A stretch of 64,000 nucleotides of DNA. Source: Stenotrophomonas sp. SY1 (GTDB lineage Bacteria; Pseudomonadota; Gammaproteobacteria; Xanthomonadales; Xanthomonadaceae). Every line of letters begins with the position of its first letter. Within the stretch, counting starts at the first letter, position 1. The notes under the pieces are model-generated. The model made no database searches, was not told the DNA's origin, and saw only the letters and a list, made by a program, of their open reading frames with translations. The stretch spans positions 992,001 to 1,056,000 of the forward strand of contig NZ_JAJOYR010000001.1 of NCBI RefSeq assembly GCF_021202945.1, in the 5' to 3' direction. A program made the translations under genes and the position numbers. Shown here piece after piece: positions 18,568 to 26,825 of the stretch.

Positions 18568-20295
18568 GTGAACGCGGTAGTCAACGACGCCAATGCTGCG
18601 CCTGCGCCCGTCGAGCGCGTTGTCGCCGAACTGCTCGCGCAGGGCCGCCTGAAGGAGGCCGACCTGCAACGTGCGCGTCAGTTGCAGCGTGAATCCGGAG
18701 GTGACCTGCTGGCGCTGCTGGCACGGCTCGGATTGGTGTCTGAACGCGATCACGCCGATGCCTGCGCACGGGTGCTGGGCCTGCGTCAGCTGTCCGCACG
18801 GGAGGTGCCGGAGCAACCACCGGAACTGGTGGAGGGCGCCGAGCTGGTGCCGCTGCGTTTCCTCAAGCAGTTCCTGGTGTTGCCGTTGGGCGAGCAGCGC
18901 GGGCGCATCCGGTTGTGGATGGCCGATCCGCAGGACCGCTACGCGCAGGACGCCATCGCCCTGGCGACCGGCTGTGAGGTTGAAGCGGTGGTTGGCTTGC
19001 GCAGCGAGATCGATGAACTGATCGAACGCTGGTACGGGCAGGGCCGCAGCGCGATGGGCACCATCCTGGAATCGGCTGACGGCGAGGCCACGCAGGTCGA
19101 TGACATCGAGCACCTGCGTGACCTGGCGTCCGAAGCGCCGGTCATCCGCCTGGTGAACCTGCTGATCCAGCGTGCGGTGGAGCTGCGTGCTTCGGACATC
19201 CACATCGAGCCCTTCGAGAACCGATTGAAAGTGCGTTACCGCGTGGATGGCGTGCTGATCGATGGCGAGAGCCCGCCGGTGAATCTCACCGCTGCGGTGA
19301 TAAGTCGCATAAAGATCATGGCCAAGCTCAATATCGCCGAGCGCCGTCTGCCGCAGGACGGCCGCATCATGCTGCGCGTGCAGGGCAAGGAACTGGACCT
19401 GCGCGTAAGTACCATGCCGACCGCGCACGGTGAGAGCGTGGTGATGCGCCTGCTCGACCGCGAGGCGGTGGTGTTCGACTTCCAGCGGTTGGGGTTCTCC
19501 GACGATTTCCTGCCGCAGTTCCGCAAGGTGCTGACGCAGCCGCACGGCATCCTGCTGGTCACCGGCCCCACCGGTTCGGGCAAGACCACCACGCTATACA
19601 CCGCGTTGAGCCAGCTCAACACCGACAAGGTGAAGATCATCACCGTCGAAGACCCGGTCGAGTACCAGCTCGAAGGCATCAACCAGATCCAGGCCAAGCC
19701 ACAGATCGGGCTGGACTTCGCCAACGCGCTGCGCAGCATCGTGCGCCAGGACCCGGACATCATCATGATCGGCGAAATGCGCGACCTGGAAACCGCGCGC
19801 ATCGCCATCCAGTCGGCACTCACCGGCCACCTGGTGCTGTCCACGCTGCATACCAACAACGCCGCTGGCGGCATCACCCGGCTGTTGGACATGGGCGTGG
19901 AGGACTACCTGCTCACGTCCACCATCAACGGCATCCTGGCCCAGCGCCTGGTGCGCCGGCTGGAGCCGGGCCATGCGCAGCGTTACCCGGCATCGGCCGA
20001 GGAAATCGAACGCTTCAACCTGCGCCGCTACCAGCCGCACGGCGAGATATTCCTGTATCACCCGCAGCCGTCGGCGCTGGCGCCTACCGGTTACAAGGGG
20101 CGCACCACCATCGTCGAGTTCCTGGTGATGAACGATGAACTGCGCAATGCGGTGATGCGCAAGGCCGGCATGGGTGAGATCGAACAGATCGCGCGCGCGG
20201 CCGGCATGCGCACCATGTACGAGGACGGCATCATCAAGGCACTGCGCGGCGAAACCACGCTGGAAGAAGTGCTGCGGGTGACGGAGGACGCATGA
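18568..20295 (+). CDS. gspE: Type II secretion ATPase GspE (XpsE)
   Basis: The 575-residue cytoplasmic hexameric ATPase that drives pseudopilus assembly. An N-terminal GspE/MshEN domain (about 30-150) docks on GspL. The RecA-like domain has the Walker A motif GPTGSGKTT at residues 333-341, the Asp box around ITVEDPVEYQ, a Walker B region DPDIIMIGEMRD and the His box HLVLSTLHTNN. The start is the GTG at 18568 behind AGGAGG. The stretch where many GspE and PilB proteins have a CxxC...CxxC zinc motif (after QRLVRRLEPG) has no cysteines here. It heads the xps operon. Confidence 0.95.
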   Translation: MNAVVNDANAAPAPVERVVAELLAQGRLKEADLQRARQLQRESGGDLLALLARLGLVSERDHADACARVLGLRQLSAREVPEQPPELVEGAELVPLRFLKQFLVLPLGEQRGRIRLWMADPQDRYAQDAIALATGCEVEAVVGLRSEIDELIERWYGQGRSAMGTILESADGEATQVDDIEHLRDLASEAPVIRLVNLLIQRAVELRASDIHIEPFENRLKVRYRVDGVLIDGESPPVNLTAAVISRIKIMAKLNIAERRLPQDGRIMLRVQGKELDLRVSTMPTAHGESVVMRLLDREAVVFDFQRLGFSDDFLPQFRKVLTQPHGILLVTGPTGSGKTTTLYTALSQLNTDKVKIITVEDPVEYQLEGINQIQAKPQIGLDFANALRSIVRQDPDIIMIGEMRDLETARIAIQSALTGHLVLSTLHTNNAAGGITRLLDMGVEDYLLTSTINGILAQRLVRRLEPGHAQRYPASAEEIERFNLRRYQPHGEIFLYHPQPSALAPTGYKGRTTIVEFLVMNDELRNAVMRKAGMGEIEQIARAAGMRTMYEDGIIKALRGETTLEEVLRVTEDA

Positions 20296-20327
20296 GCCCG
20301 CTGATCCACCAGGAGTCCATGCGCTGA
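20292..20327 (+). CDS. Possible 11-codon coupling ORF between gspE and gspF
   Basis: An ATG overlaps the gspE stop (ATGA). The frame reads MSPLIHQESMR and its TGA overlaps the gspF start (TGATG). The gspF ribosome-binding site (AGGAG, 20311-20315) lies inside it. It would carry ribosomes from gspE to gspF. The arrangement is visible, but whether it is translated cannot be told from the sequence. Confidence 0.35.
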   Translation: MSPLIHQESMR

Positions 20328-21544
20328 TGCCGTTGTACCGCTACAAGGCGCTGGACAGTCACGGCGAACTGCTGGATGGGCAGATGGAAGCGGCCAGCGA
20401 TGCCGAGGTGATCGCGCGCCTGCAGGAGCAGGGGCATCTGCCGGTGGAAGCACGCCTGGCGTCCGGCTCGGCATTCGATGGCGCCAGTTGGAAGCAATGG
20501 CGGCAACGCCCGTTCACCGGTGCCACGCTCGTGCAGTTCACCCAGCAGCTGGCGACCTTGCTTGGTGCTGGCCAGCCATTGGACCGGGCGTTGTCTATCC
20601 TGCTGGAAACTCCCGAAGACGCGCGTGCGCGCCGGGTCATCGGCGACATCCGCGACAGTGTGCGCGGTGGCACGCCGCTGTCGCAGGCGCTGGAACGCCA
20701 GCACGGTTTGTTCTCGCGCCTGTACGTGAACATGGTGCGTGCCGGCGAAGCCGGTGGCAGCCTGCATGAGACCCTGCAGCGGCTGGCCGATTACCTGGAG
20801 CGCAGCGAGGAGCTGAAGGCGCGCGTGGTCAACGCGATGATCTACCCGGCGATCCTGCTGCTGGTGGTTGGCGGCGCGTTGTTGTTCCTGCTGGGCTACG
20901 TGGTGCCGCAGTTCGCGCAGATGTACGAAAGCCTGGACGTGACCCTGCCGTGGTTCACCCGCACGGTGCTGGAGGCCGGCCTGCTGGTGCGGCAGTGGTG
21001 GATCGTACTGGTCGTGGTGCCGGCACTGGCGCTGTTGTGGGTGGAACGCAAACGACGCGATGCCGGCTTCCGTCTTGCTTTGGATACCTGGCTGCTGCGT
21101 CGACGCATGGCCGGCGCGCTGGTGGCCAAGCTGGAAACCGCACGCCTGGCGCGCACGCTGGGCACGCTGCTGCGCAATGGCGTGCCGCTGCTGGCCGGGT
21201 TGGGCATCGCCCGCAATGTGCTGGGCAATCGTGCCTTGTCTGCCGATGTGGCAGATGCCGCCGAAGCGGTGAAGAACGGCGCCGGCCTGTCCGCATCGCT
21301 GGGCCGCAACGGCCGCTTTCCACGGCTGGCGCTGCAGATGATCCAGGTGGGCGAGGAGTCCGGCACGCTGGACAGCATGCTGCTCAAGACCGCCGACACC
21401 TTCGAGCAGGAAAGCGCACGCGCCATCGACCGCATGCTGGCCGCGTTGGTGCCGGTCATCACCCTGGCGCTGGCCTCGGTGGTGGGCGTGGTGATCGTGG
21501 CGGTGCTGGTGCCGCTGTACGACCTCACCAACGCCATCGGCTGA
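20327..21544 (+). CDS. gspF: Type II secretion inner-membrane platform protein GspF (XpsF)
   Basis: A 405-residue polytopic platform protein of the T2SS, homologous to PilC of type IV pili. Two GspF domains (about 65-190 and 270-395) flank transmembrane segments at about 171-196 and 224-241, with the last one at about 374-400. The start MPLYRYKALD is canonical. It lies 31 bases after gspE. It is thought to connect GspE in the cytoplasm with GspL/GspM and the growing pseudopilus. Confidence 0.96.
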   Translation: MPLYRYKALDSHGELLDGQMEAASDAEVIARLQEQGHLPVEARLASGSAFDGASWKQWRQRPFTGATLVQFTQQLATLLGAGQPLDRALSILLETPEDARARRVIGDIRDSVRGGTPLSQALERQHGLFSRLYVNMVRAGEAGGSLHETLQRLADYLERSEELKARVVNAMIYPAILLLVVGGALLFLLGYVVPQFAQMYESLDVTLPWFTRTVLEAGLLVRQWWIVLVVVPALALLWVERKRRDAGFRLALDTWLLRRRMAGALVAKLETARLARTLGTLLRNGVPLLAGLGIARNVLGNRALSADVADAAEAVKNGAGLSASLGRNGRFPRLALQMIQVGEESGTLDSMLLKTADTFEQESARAIDRMLAALVPVITLALASVVGVVIVAVLVPLYDLTNAIG

Positions 21545-21578
21545 CATCCATTCCCCCGAAACGCAGAGAAAGGACCCC

Positions 21579-22007
21579 ATGAAGCGCGCATTGAAACAAC
21601 CTGCTTTCCACGCACGTCAGGCGGGCATGAGCCTGCTGGAAATCATCATCGTCATCGTCCTGATCGGTGCCGTGCTCACCCTGGTGGGTAGCCGCGTGCT
21701 GGGCGGTGCCGACCGTGGCAAGGCCAACCTGGCCAAGACCCAGATCCAGACCCTGGCCGGCAAGGTGGAGAACTACCAGCTCGACACCGGCCGCCTGCCG
21801 GCCAAGCTTGACGAGCTTTCCACCCAGCCGGCAGGCGTCAGTGGCTGGCTGGGGCCGTATGCCAAGCCGGCCGAGTTCAGCGATCCGTGGGGCCACGCCA
21901 TCGAGTACCGCGTACCCGGCGAGGGGCGTCCGTTCGAGCTGATCAGCCTGGGCAAGGACGGGCAGCCCGGTGGCGACAGTTACAACGCCGACATCCGCTA
22001 CGAATAA
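21579..22007 (+). CDS. gspG: Major pseudopilin GspG (XpsG)
   Basis: A 142-residue major pseudopilin. A type IV prepilin leader of 16 residues ends in Gly, followed by MSLLEIIIVIVLIGAV with Glu at +5, so it is cut and N-methylated by the prepilin peptidase, which is not encoded in this window. The C-terminal part has the GspG pattern: a beta region with DPWGHAIEYRVPG and a final Ca-binding-type loop GDSYNADIRY. AGAAAGGA precedes the ATG. It forms the shaft of the pseudopilus. Confidence 0.97.
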   Translation: MKRALKQPAFHARQAGMSLLEIIIVIVLIGAVLTLVGSRVLGGADRGKANLAKTQIQTLAGKVENYQLDTGRLPAKLDELSTQPAGVSGWLGPYAKPAEFSDPWGHAIEYRVPGEGRPFELISLGKDGQPGGDSYNADIRYE

Positions 22008-22012
22008 GCGGC

Positions 22013-22528
22013 ATGTTCCGGCAGCGGCTCCTGATGCGTTCCCTTGCCCGGCGGCCGGCGATGTCGCCGCGTGGTGGCGGGCAGGCGGGCATGTCGCTGC
22101 TGGAAATGATGCTGGTGCTGGCCTTGGTGGCGGTCATCGCGATGGTCGCGGCGATGGCGATGAACGGTGGGCTGGATGGCATGCGGCTGCGTTCGGCCGG
22201 CAAGGAGCTGGCCGCGGAACTGCGTTACACGCGCACCCGCGCCATCGCCACCGGTGTGCCCCAGCAGTTTGAATTGAACGTGCGCAACGGCCACTGGCAG
22301 GGACCGGATGGTCGTCGCGGCGAACTTCCTGCTGGCATGTCGCTGCGCTTTACCGGTGCGCGTCAGGTGCAGGCAAAGGAAAATGCCGGCGTGGTGCGTT
22401 TCTTCGAGGACGGTGCCTCCAGCGGTGGACGCATCGAACTGATTGCGCGCGCGGCGGTGTGGCGCATCGATATCGGCTGGATCACCGGCGAAGTGCGCGC
22501 GGGCCTGTCACGCGGGGAAGAGGCGTGA
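22013..22528 (+). CDS. gspH: Minor pseudopilin GspH (XpsH)
   Basis: A minor pseudopilin of up to 171 residues. The prepilin peptidase site is G26|MSLLEMMLVLALV with Glu at +5. From the ATG at 22013 the leader is 26 residues, longer than usual; in-frame ATGs at codons 8 and 17 would give leaders of 19 or 10 residues, so the start is uncertain. The gene begins 5 bases after gspG. It joins the tip complex with GspI, GspJ and GspK. Confidence 0.9.
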   Translation: MFRQRLLMRSLARRPAMSPRGGGQAGMSLLEMMLVLALVAVIAMVAAMAMNGGLDGMRLRSAGKELAAELRYTRTRAIATGVPQQFELNVRNGHWQGPDGRRGELPAGMSLRFTGARQVQAKENAGVVRFFEDGASSGGRIELIARAAVWRIDIGWITGEVRAGLSRGEEA

Positions 22529-22917
22529 AGCGGCAGGCAGGGTATTCGCTGATCGAAGTCATCGTTGCCTTTGCCCTGATGGCGCTGGCGACCACGCTGT
22601 TGCTGGGCAGTTTGTCCGGTGCCGCACGCCAGGTGCGCGTCGCCGACCAGCAGGGAAGGGCGGCATTGCACGCGCAGTCGCTGCTTGCGACGGTGGGCAT
22701 CGACGCGCCATTGGCCGCCGGCCAGCGCCAGGGCGAGTGGGAGCAGGGGCGCTACCGGTGGACCTTGCAGGTGGCGCCTTATGTCGAACCGCGACAGGCC
22801 AGCTCGCGTTTGTGGCAACTGGACCTGCGCGTGCGCTGGGGCGACAGCGCGCAGGAGCAACTGCATTGGCGCAGCCTGCGCCTGCGTCCCAACACGCCGT
22901 TGGCAGGCGCACCGTGA
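22525..22917 (+). CDS. gspI: Minor pseudopilin GspI (XpsI)
   Basis: A 130-residue minor pseudopilin with a very short prepilin leader (six residues, KRQAG|YSLIEVIVAFAL, Glu at +5). The GTG start overlaps the gspH stop in a GTGA arrangement, which points to translational coupling. GspI nucleates the pseudopilus tip complex. Confidence 0.92.
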   Translation: MKRQAGYSLIEVIVAFALMALATTLLLGSLSGAARQVRVADQQGRAALHAQSLLATVGIDAPLAAGQRQGEWEQGRYRWTLQVAPYVEPRQASSRLWQLDLRVRWGDSAQEQLHWRSLRLRPNTPLAGAP

Positions 22918-23558
22918 AGGCTGCCCGTCGCGCCGCACGGGGCTTCACCCTGATCGAAGTGCTGCTGGCCACCGTGCTGTTGGCCGCGGGCATGGCGCTG
23001 GCGTTTGCGATCGTGCGTTCCACCCTGGCCATCAGCACGCGCGGCGAACTCATCGCCAGCCAGAACGAGCGCATGCGCGGCGTGGAGGGTTTCCTGCGCC
23101 GACGCCTGGCTTCGGCCATGCCGCTGCCGATGGAAGCCGACCCGGCCGGTGCTGCGACCACTGTGTTCAGCGGTGATGCGCAGCAGATGCGCTTCGTCGC
23201 CGATGTTCCGGATTACCTGGGACGCGGCGGCCCGTATCTGCATGCGCTGGAGGTCAGCGGCAGCGGCGATACGCGCCAGCTCCGCATCGGCCTGACCCTG
23301 CTGCAGGGCGGGCGTGCGATCGAGGAAAGCCCGCCGCGTCCGCCGGAACTGTTGGTCGACAAACTCAAGCAAGTACGCCTGCGTTATCGCGGCATCGATC
23401 CGGCCAACGGCACGCTCGGCGATTGGCAGCCGCAGTGGCAGGTGCCTGGCCGCATGCCGCTGCTGGTATCGATCGAGATCACGCCCGCCGAGGGCAATGC
23501 CTGGCCGCCGCTGGTGGTGGCGTTGCCGCAGCCCAGCGTGGCCGGGAGCTGGCGATGA
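22914..23558 (+). CDS. gspJ: Minor pseudopilin GspJ (XpsJ)
   Basis: A 214-residue minor pseudopilin. The leader of 10 residues ends in Gly, followed by FTLIEVLLATVLLAAG (Glu at +5). The globular part is typical of GspJ: an R-RLASA-P motif and an even spread of beta strands. The GTG start overlaps the gspI stop (GTGA). The frame is open far upstream but runs antiphase through gspH and gspI. Confidence 0.92.
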   Translation: MKAARRAARGFTLIEVLLATVLLAAGMALAFAIVRSTLAISTRGELIASQNERMRGVEGFLRRRLASAMPLPMEADPAGAATTVFSGDAQQMRFVADVPDYLGRGGPYLHALEVSGSGDTRQLRIGLTLLQGGRAIEESPPRPPELLVDKLKQVRLRYRGIDPANGTLGDWQPQWQVPGRMPLLVSIEITPAEGNAWPPLVVALPQPSVAGSWR

Positions 23559-24415
23559 GGATGCGCGGTGCGGCGCTGGTGCTGGTGCTGTGGTTGATCG
23601 CCTTGTTGGCCGCGACCATCGGCGCGTTCGCCTTGAGTGCGCGCGTGGAATACATGCAGGGGCGGGTCAGCGCGGATCTGGGCGCTGGCGAGCAGCTTGC
23701 CCATGCCGGTATCGACTACGCGCTGTCACGGATGCGCGCCACACCCACGCAACCGTCCTGGCGCGCCGATGGCCGGCGCTATCGCTGGCAGTTCGCGGAG
23801 CAGGTGGTGGACCTGAACATCGTCGACGAGAGCGGCAAGGTTGATCTCAACCAGGCCGACCGGCCGTTGCTGGAAGCCCTGCTGCGTGCGTTGGCCGTCG
23901 AACCGGCGCGCGCCACCCAGGTGGCCGGTGCGATCCTGGACTGGCGCGATCCCGATGACCTGCGCCAGCCAACCGGTGGCGCTGAAAGCGCTGACTACCA
24001 GGCTGCCGGCTACCCTTATGGCGCCAGCAACGGCCGCTTCGACAGCATCGGCGAGCTGCAGCGCCTTCTGGGCATGGATGCCGCGCTGTACGCCCGTCTG
24101 GCACCGCAGGTGACGGTCTGGGGCGGCAGCCGGCCGGACGCGCGGTTTGCTGCCGCGCCGGTGCTCACCGCGTTGGGCATGGATGCAGCACTGGTCATTG
24201 CCCAGCGCGAGCGGGAAGACGCCGCCGGCGTGATCGGCCAAACTGCGCCGATGGCTGGCACATCGGGAGCCGGCACTTATAGTGTCCGCAGCCAGGTGCA
24301 GATGGGGAACGGGCGCGTGGCGGTGCTGCGCAGCGTGGTTCGATTGGCACCGGAAGGCGCCAGCGGCGCGCCTTACACGGTGTTGCGGTGGGAACAGGGA
24401 GCAGTATCACGATGA
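23555..24415 (+). CDS. gspK: Minor pseudopilin GspK (XpsK)
   Basis: A 286-residue largest minor pseudopilin, the cap of the tip complex. The N-terminus MRMRG|AALVLVLWLIALLAAT lacks Glu at +5, which is the hallmark of GspK. The body carries the GspK helical insertion and the motif DLNQADRPLLEALL. The ATG overlaps the gspJ stop (ATGA). Confidence 0.93.
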   Translation: MRMRGAALVLVLWLIALLAATIGAFALSARVEYMQGRVSADLGAGEQLAHAGIDYALSRMRATPTQPSWRADGRRYRWQFAEQVVDLNIVDESGKVDLNQADRPLLEALLRALAVEPARATQVAGAILDWRDPDDLRQPTGGAESADYQAAGYPYGASNGRFDSIGELQRLLGMDAALYARLAPQVTVWGGSRPDARFAAAPVLTALGMDAALVIAQREREDAAGVIGQTAPMAGTSGAGTYSVRSQVQMGNGRVAVLRSVVRLAPEGASGAPYTVLRWEQGAVSR

Positions 24416-25539
24416 CGGCGTTGCGCGAGAGGCTGGATCAGCTGGGGGCACGCATCGCGCCGGGGGCCGATGGACTCTGGACGTGGTGGACACGGGCGCT
24501 GCTGTCCTGGCTGCCGATGCGCTGGCAGGGCCTGCTGGGCCTTTCCGGTGCGCGGCTGGTGCTGGCCCCGGACGGGCAGCACATCGACTTGGCCCGGGTG
24601 CAGGGCGAGCAATGCCTGCCGTTGGCGGTGTTGCCGTTGCCGGTGACGCCCGAGGCGGTGGATGCGGCCGTGCCTGCGCGCGATGTCAACCTGCGGCGGA
24701 TCGCCCTGCTGCCGGCTAACGCGGTGCTGCGCAGGCCCTTGCGCTTGCCGGCGGCGGCCGAAGGGCGCCTGCACGACGTGCTGCGTTTCGAGATCGACCG
24801 TCAAACCCCATTCACCGCTGCACAGGCCTATTTCGATGTGCGCCCGATTGGCCGTCGCGACGATGGCCAACTGGATGTGGAGCTGGTGGTCGCGCCGCGC
24901 CCTGTCATCGACACGTTGCTGCTGCCGCGCGAGGCATGGCAGGGCCAGCTGGACGGCGTCGATGCCGCCGATGAGGCGGGCATGCCGCTGGGCGTGAACC
25001 TGCTGCCGGCGGACCAGCGGCGCGTGCGGCGGGACCCGATGCAACGGCTCAACCGCCTGCTGCTGCTCGGTGGTCTGGTGATGCTGGTCCTGGGCGCCTG
25101 GCAGCTGCTCGACAACCGGCGTGCCGCCGCCGCGCAACTGGCCGCGCAGGTGGACGCCAGTGCGGTGCGCGCACGGGCAGTGGCCGCGCAGCGCCAGCAG
25201 TTGCAGGACCTGGTGGATGGGCAGGCGTTCTTCGCCGAGCAACGCGCGCAGCAGGCCACGGCCACCGAAGTCATCAATGCGCTCAGTCAACGGTTGGGTG
25301 ATGACACCTGGCTGGAAAAACTCTCCATCGAAGGCGGCCGCATGCAGTTGATCGGCATGAGTGGCAGCGCATCCTCATTGGTATCCACGCTGGAGGGCGC
25401 GGGGTTGTGGAAGACCCCGACGCTGACCGGGGTGCTGCAGGCCGGCACCGGCAATTCCCGCGAACGTTTCACCCTGACCGCCGAACTGCAGGCCCCGCAC
25501 AAGGAGGCCGCCGATGGCGCCGCAACCCACACGCCGTGA
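24412..25539 (+). CDS. gspL: Type II secretion assembly protein GspL (XpsL)
   Basis: A 375-residue bitopic inner-membrane protein. The cytoplasmic actin-like N-terminal domain (about 1-205) recruits GspE. One transmembrane helix follows (LLLLGGLVMLVLGAWQLL, about 214-232), then a periplasmic ferredoxin-like part that pairs with GspM. The ATG overlaps the gspK stop (ATGA). Sequence conservation in the family is low, so the call rests partly on position. Confidence 0.9.
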   Translation: MTALRERLDQLGARIAPGADGLWTWWTRALLSWLPMRWQGLLGLSGARLVLAPDGQHIDLARVQGEQCLPLAVLPLPVTPEAVDAAVPARDVNLRRIALLPANAVLRRPLRLPAAAEGRLHDVLRFEIDRQTPFTAAQAYFDVRPIGRRDDGQLDVELVVAPRPVIDTLLLPREAWQGQLDGVDAADEAGMPLGVNLLPADQRRVRRDPMQRLNRLLLLGGLVMLVLGAWQLLDNRRAAAAQLAAQVDASAVRARAVAAQRQQLQDLVDGQAFFAEQRAQQATATEVINALSQRLGDDTWLEKLSIEGGRMQLIGMSGSASSLVSTLEGAGLWKTPTLTGVLQAGTGNSRERFTLTAELQAPHKEAADGAATHTP

Positions 25540-26134
25540 TCGCTGGCTGGCCCTGGGCCTGCTGCTGGCGATGATCGGCCTGATCTACCTGCTGCTGGTG
25601 CATCCGTTGTGGACGCAGCCGTTGCGTGAGGTGGATACACGGATCGCCGGCCTGCAGGAGCGCCAGCAACGCATCGAACTGCAACTGCGGCAGGCACCGC
25701 AGGTAGCCCAGCGCCTGCAACAGGCGCAGGCACTGCTGGCCGAGCAACCCGGTTTCATGCCCGAAGCCTCGGCGGAACTGGCCACCTCACGGCTGGTGCA
25801 GCGCCTGGAGGAAGCCGCGCGCCAGGCCAGCCCCGACAACCGCAGCTGCGCGATCAGTGACCGCTCGCCGATGCCGGCTGACAGCTCCGGTCGCTTCGTG
25901 CGCGTGGCGGTGCAGGCCCGGCTGCGCTGTGGCATGGCCGAATGGATGAATGTGTTGCAGGCTTTGGAAAGCGGCACGCCGCAACTGCGGGTGGAACGGT
26001 TGGACATCCTTGCGTCGGCTGCCACGGAAGGCGGCAGCGGACTGGATGTCAGTTTCGAATTGAGTGGTTACCTGCGTCCGGGTACCGCGACAGCAACTGC
26101 AGCCGCAGCGCCGGAGGTGAGCAATGCGCAATGA
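25514..26134 (+). CDS. gspM: Type II secretion protein GspM (XpsM)
   Basis: A 206-residue protein with a short cytoplasmic tail, one transmembrane helix (about 11-30, WLALGLLLAMIGLIYLLLV), a coiled-coil-like stretch (about 40-80) and a small periplasmic domain. It partners GspL. The gene overlaps gspL by 26 bases. Identified mainly by topology, length and operon position. Confidence 0.85.
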   Translation: MAPQPTRRDRWLALGLLLAMIGLIYLLLVHPLWTQPLREVDTRIAGLQERQQRIELQLRQAPQVAQRLQQAQALLAEQPGFMPEASAELATSRLVQRLEEAARQASPDNRSCAISDRSPMPADSSGRFVRVAVQARLRCGMAEWMNVLQALESGTPQLRVERLDILASAATEGGSGLDVSFELSGYLRPGTATATAAAAPEVSNAQ

Positions 26135-26816
26135 CGTCGCCGGTCTGCGCACCTGGTTGCTGGCAGCTTTTGGTGGCTGGGCGTTGCTGGTGTGGGCGGC
26201 AACCCTGTTCGGGCTGGGCAGCCGGATCGGCACTGCCGACGGGATTGCCGAGTTACCGATGCTGCCGGCGTTGCCGGCGGCCGGTACACCGCGCCCGCAG
26301 GCCACCGACAACACACAGGCACTCGAACGCCCCTTGTTCGCCAGTGATCGGCGCCCGCATCCGTTCGTGATGGGCGAAGCCGGGGCGACCAGCAGTGGCA
26401 GCGTGCGTTTGACCGGTGTGTTGATGACGCCCGGCTTGGACATGGCCACGTTGACCACCGAGCAGGGCCAGTCGCTGCGGCTGCGCCTGGGCGGCGAGCC
26501 GCAATCAGGTTGGCAGTTGCTGTCACTGCAGCCCCGCGGTGCGGTGGTGAGTGGGCCTTCGGGCACGCTCAACCTTGAGCTGGAGGTGTTCAGCGGCAGG
26601 AATCCACAGGGTGTGGCGCTGCCTCCGCCAGCCGACATCCCGGCTTCCTCGGTTCCCACACCGGTGCCACCGGTGGCGACAAACCCGGCGCAGGCGCAGC
26701 CCGCCAACGGCCCCTCGGCCGAGCAGATACAGGCCATCCGCGAGCGCATCCAGGCGCGTCGCCGGCAGGCACAACAACAACGCAACGGCAGCAGCCCTGC
26801 CGGGCAGAACCCGTAG
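26124..26816 (+). CDS. gspN: Type II secretion protein XpsN (GspN/GspC-like)
   Basis: A 230-residue protein with an N-terminal transmembrane helix (LLAAFGGWALLVWAATLF) and a periplasmic domain. That domain resembles the homology region of GspC: ALERPLF-AS-R...VRLTGVLMTPG...LRLGGE...W-LLSLQPRGAVVSGP...L. A Pro/Gln-rich tail (about 170-230) follows. The gene sits between gspM and gspD and overlaps gspM by 11 bases. In Xanthomonas XpsN is known to join XpsL and XpsM. No separate gspC is present in the operon, so it probably links the inner-membrane platform to the secretin. Confidence 0.85.
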   Translation: MRNDVAGLRTWLLAAFGGWALLVWAATLFGLGSRIGTADGIAELPMLPALPAAGTPRPQATDNTQALERPLFASDRRPHPFVMGEAGATSSGSVRLTGVLMTPGLDMATLTTEQGQSLRLRLGGEPQSGWQLLSLQPRGAVVSGPSGTLNLELEVFSGRNPQGVALPPPADIPASSVPTPVPPVATNPAQAQPANGPSAEQIQAIRERIQARRRQAQQQRNGSSPAGQNP

Positions 26817-26825
26817 AGTGAGCGC

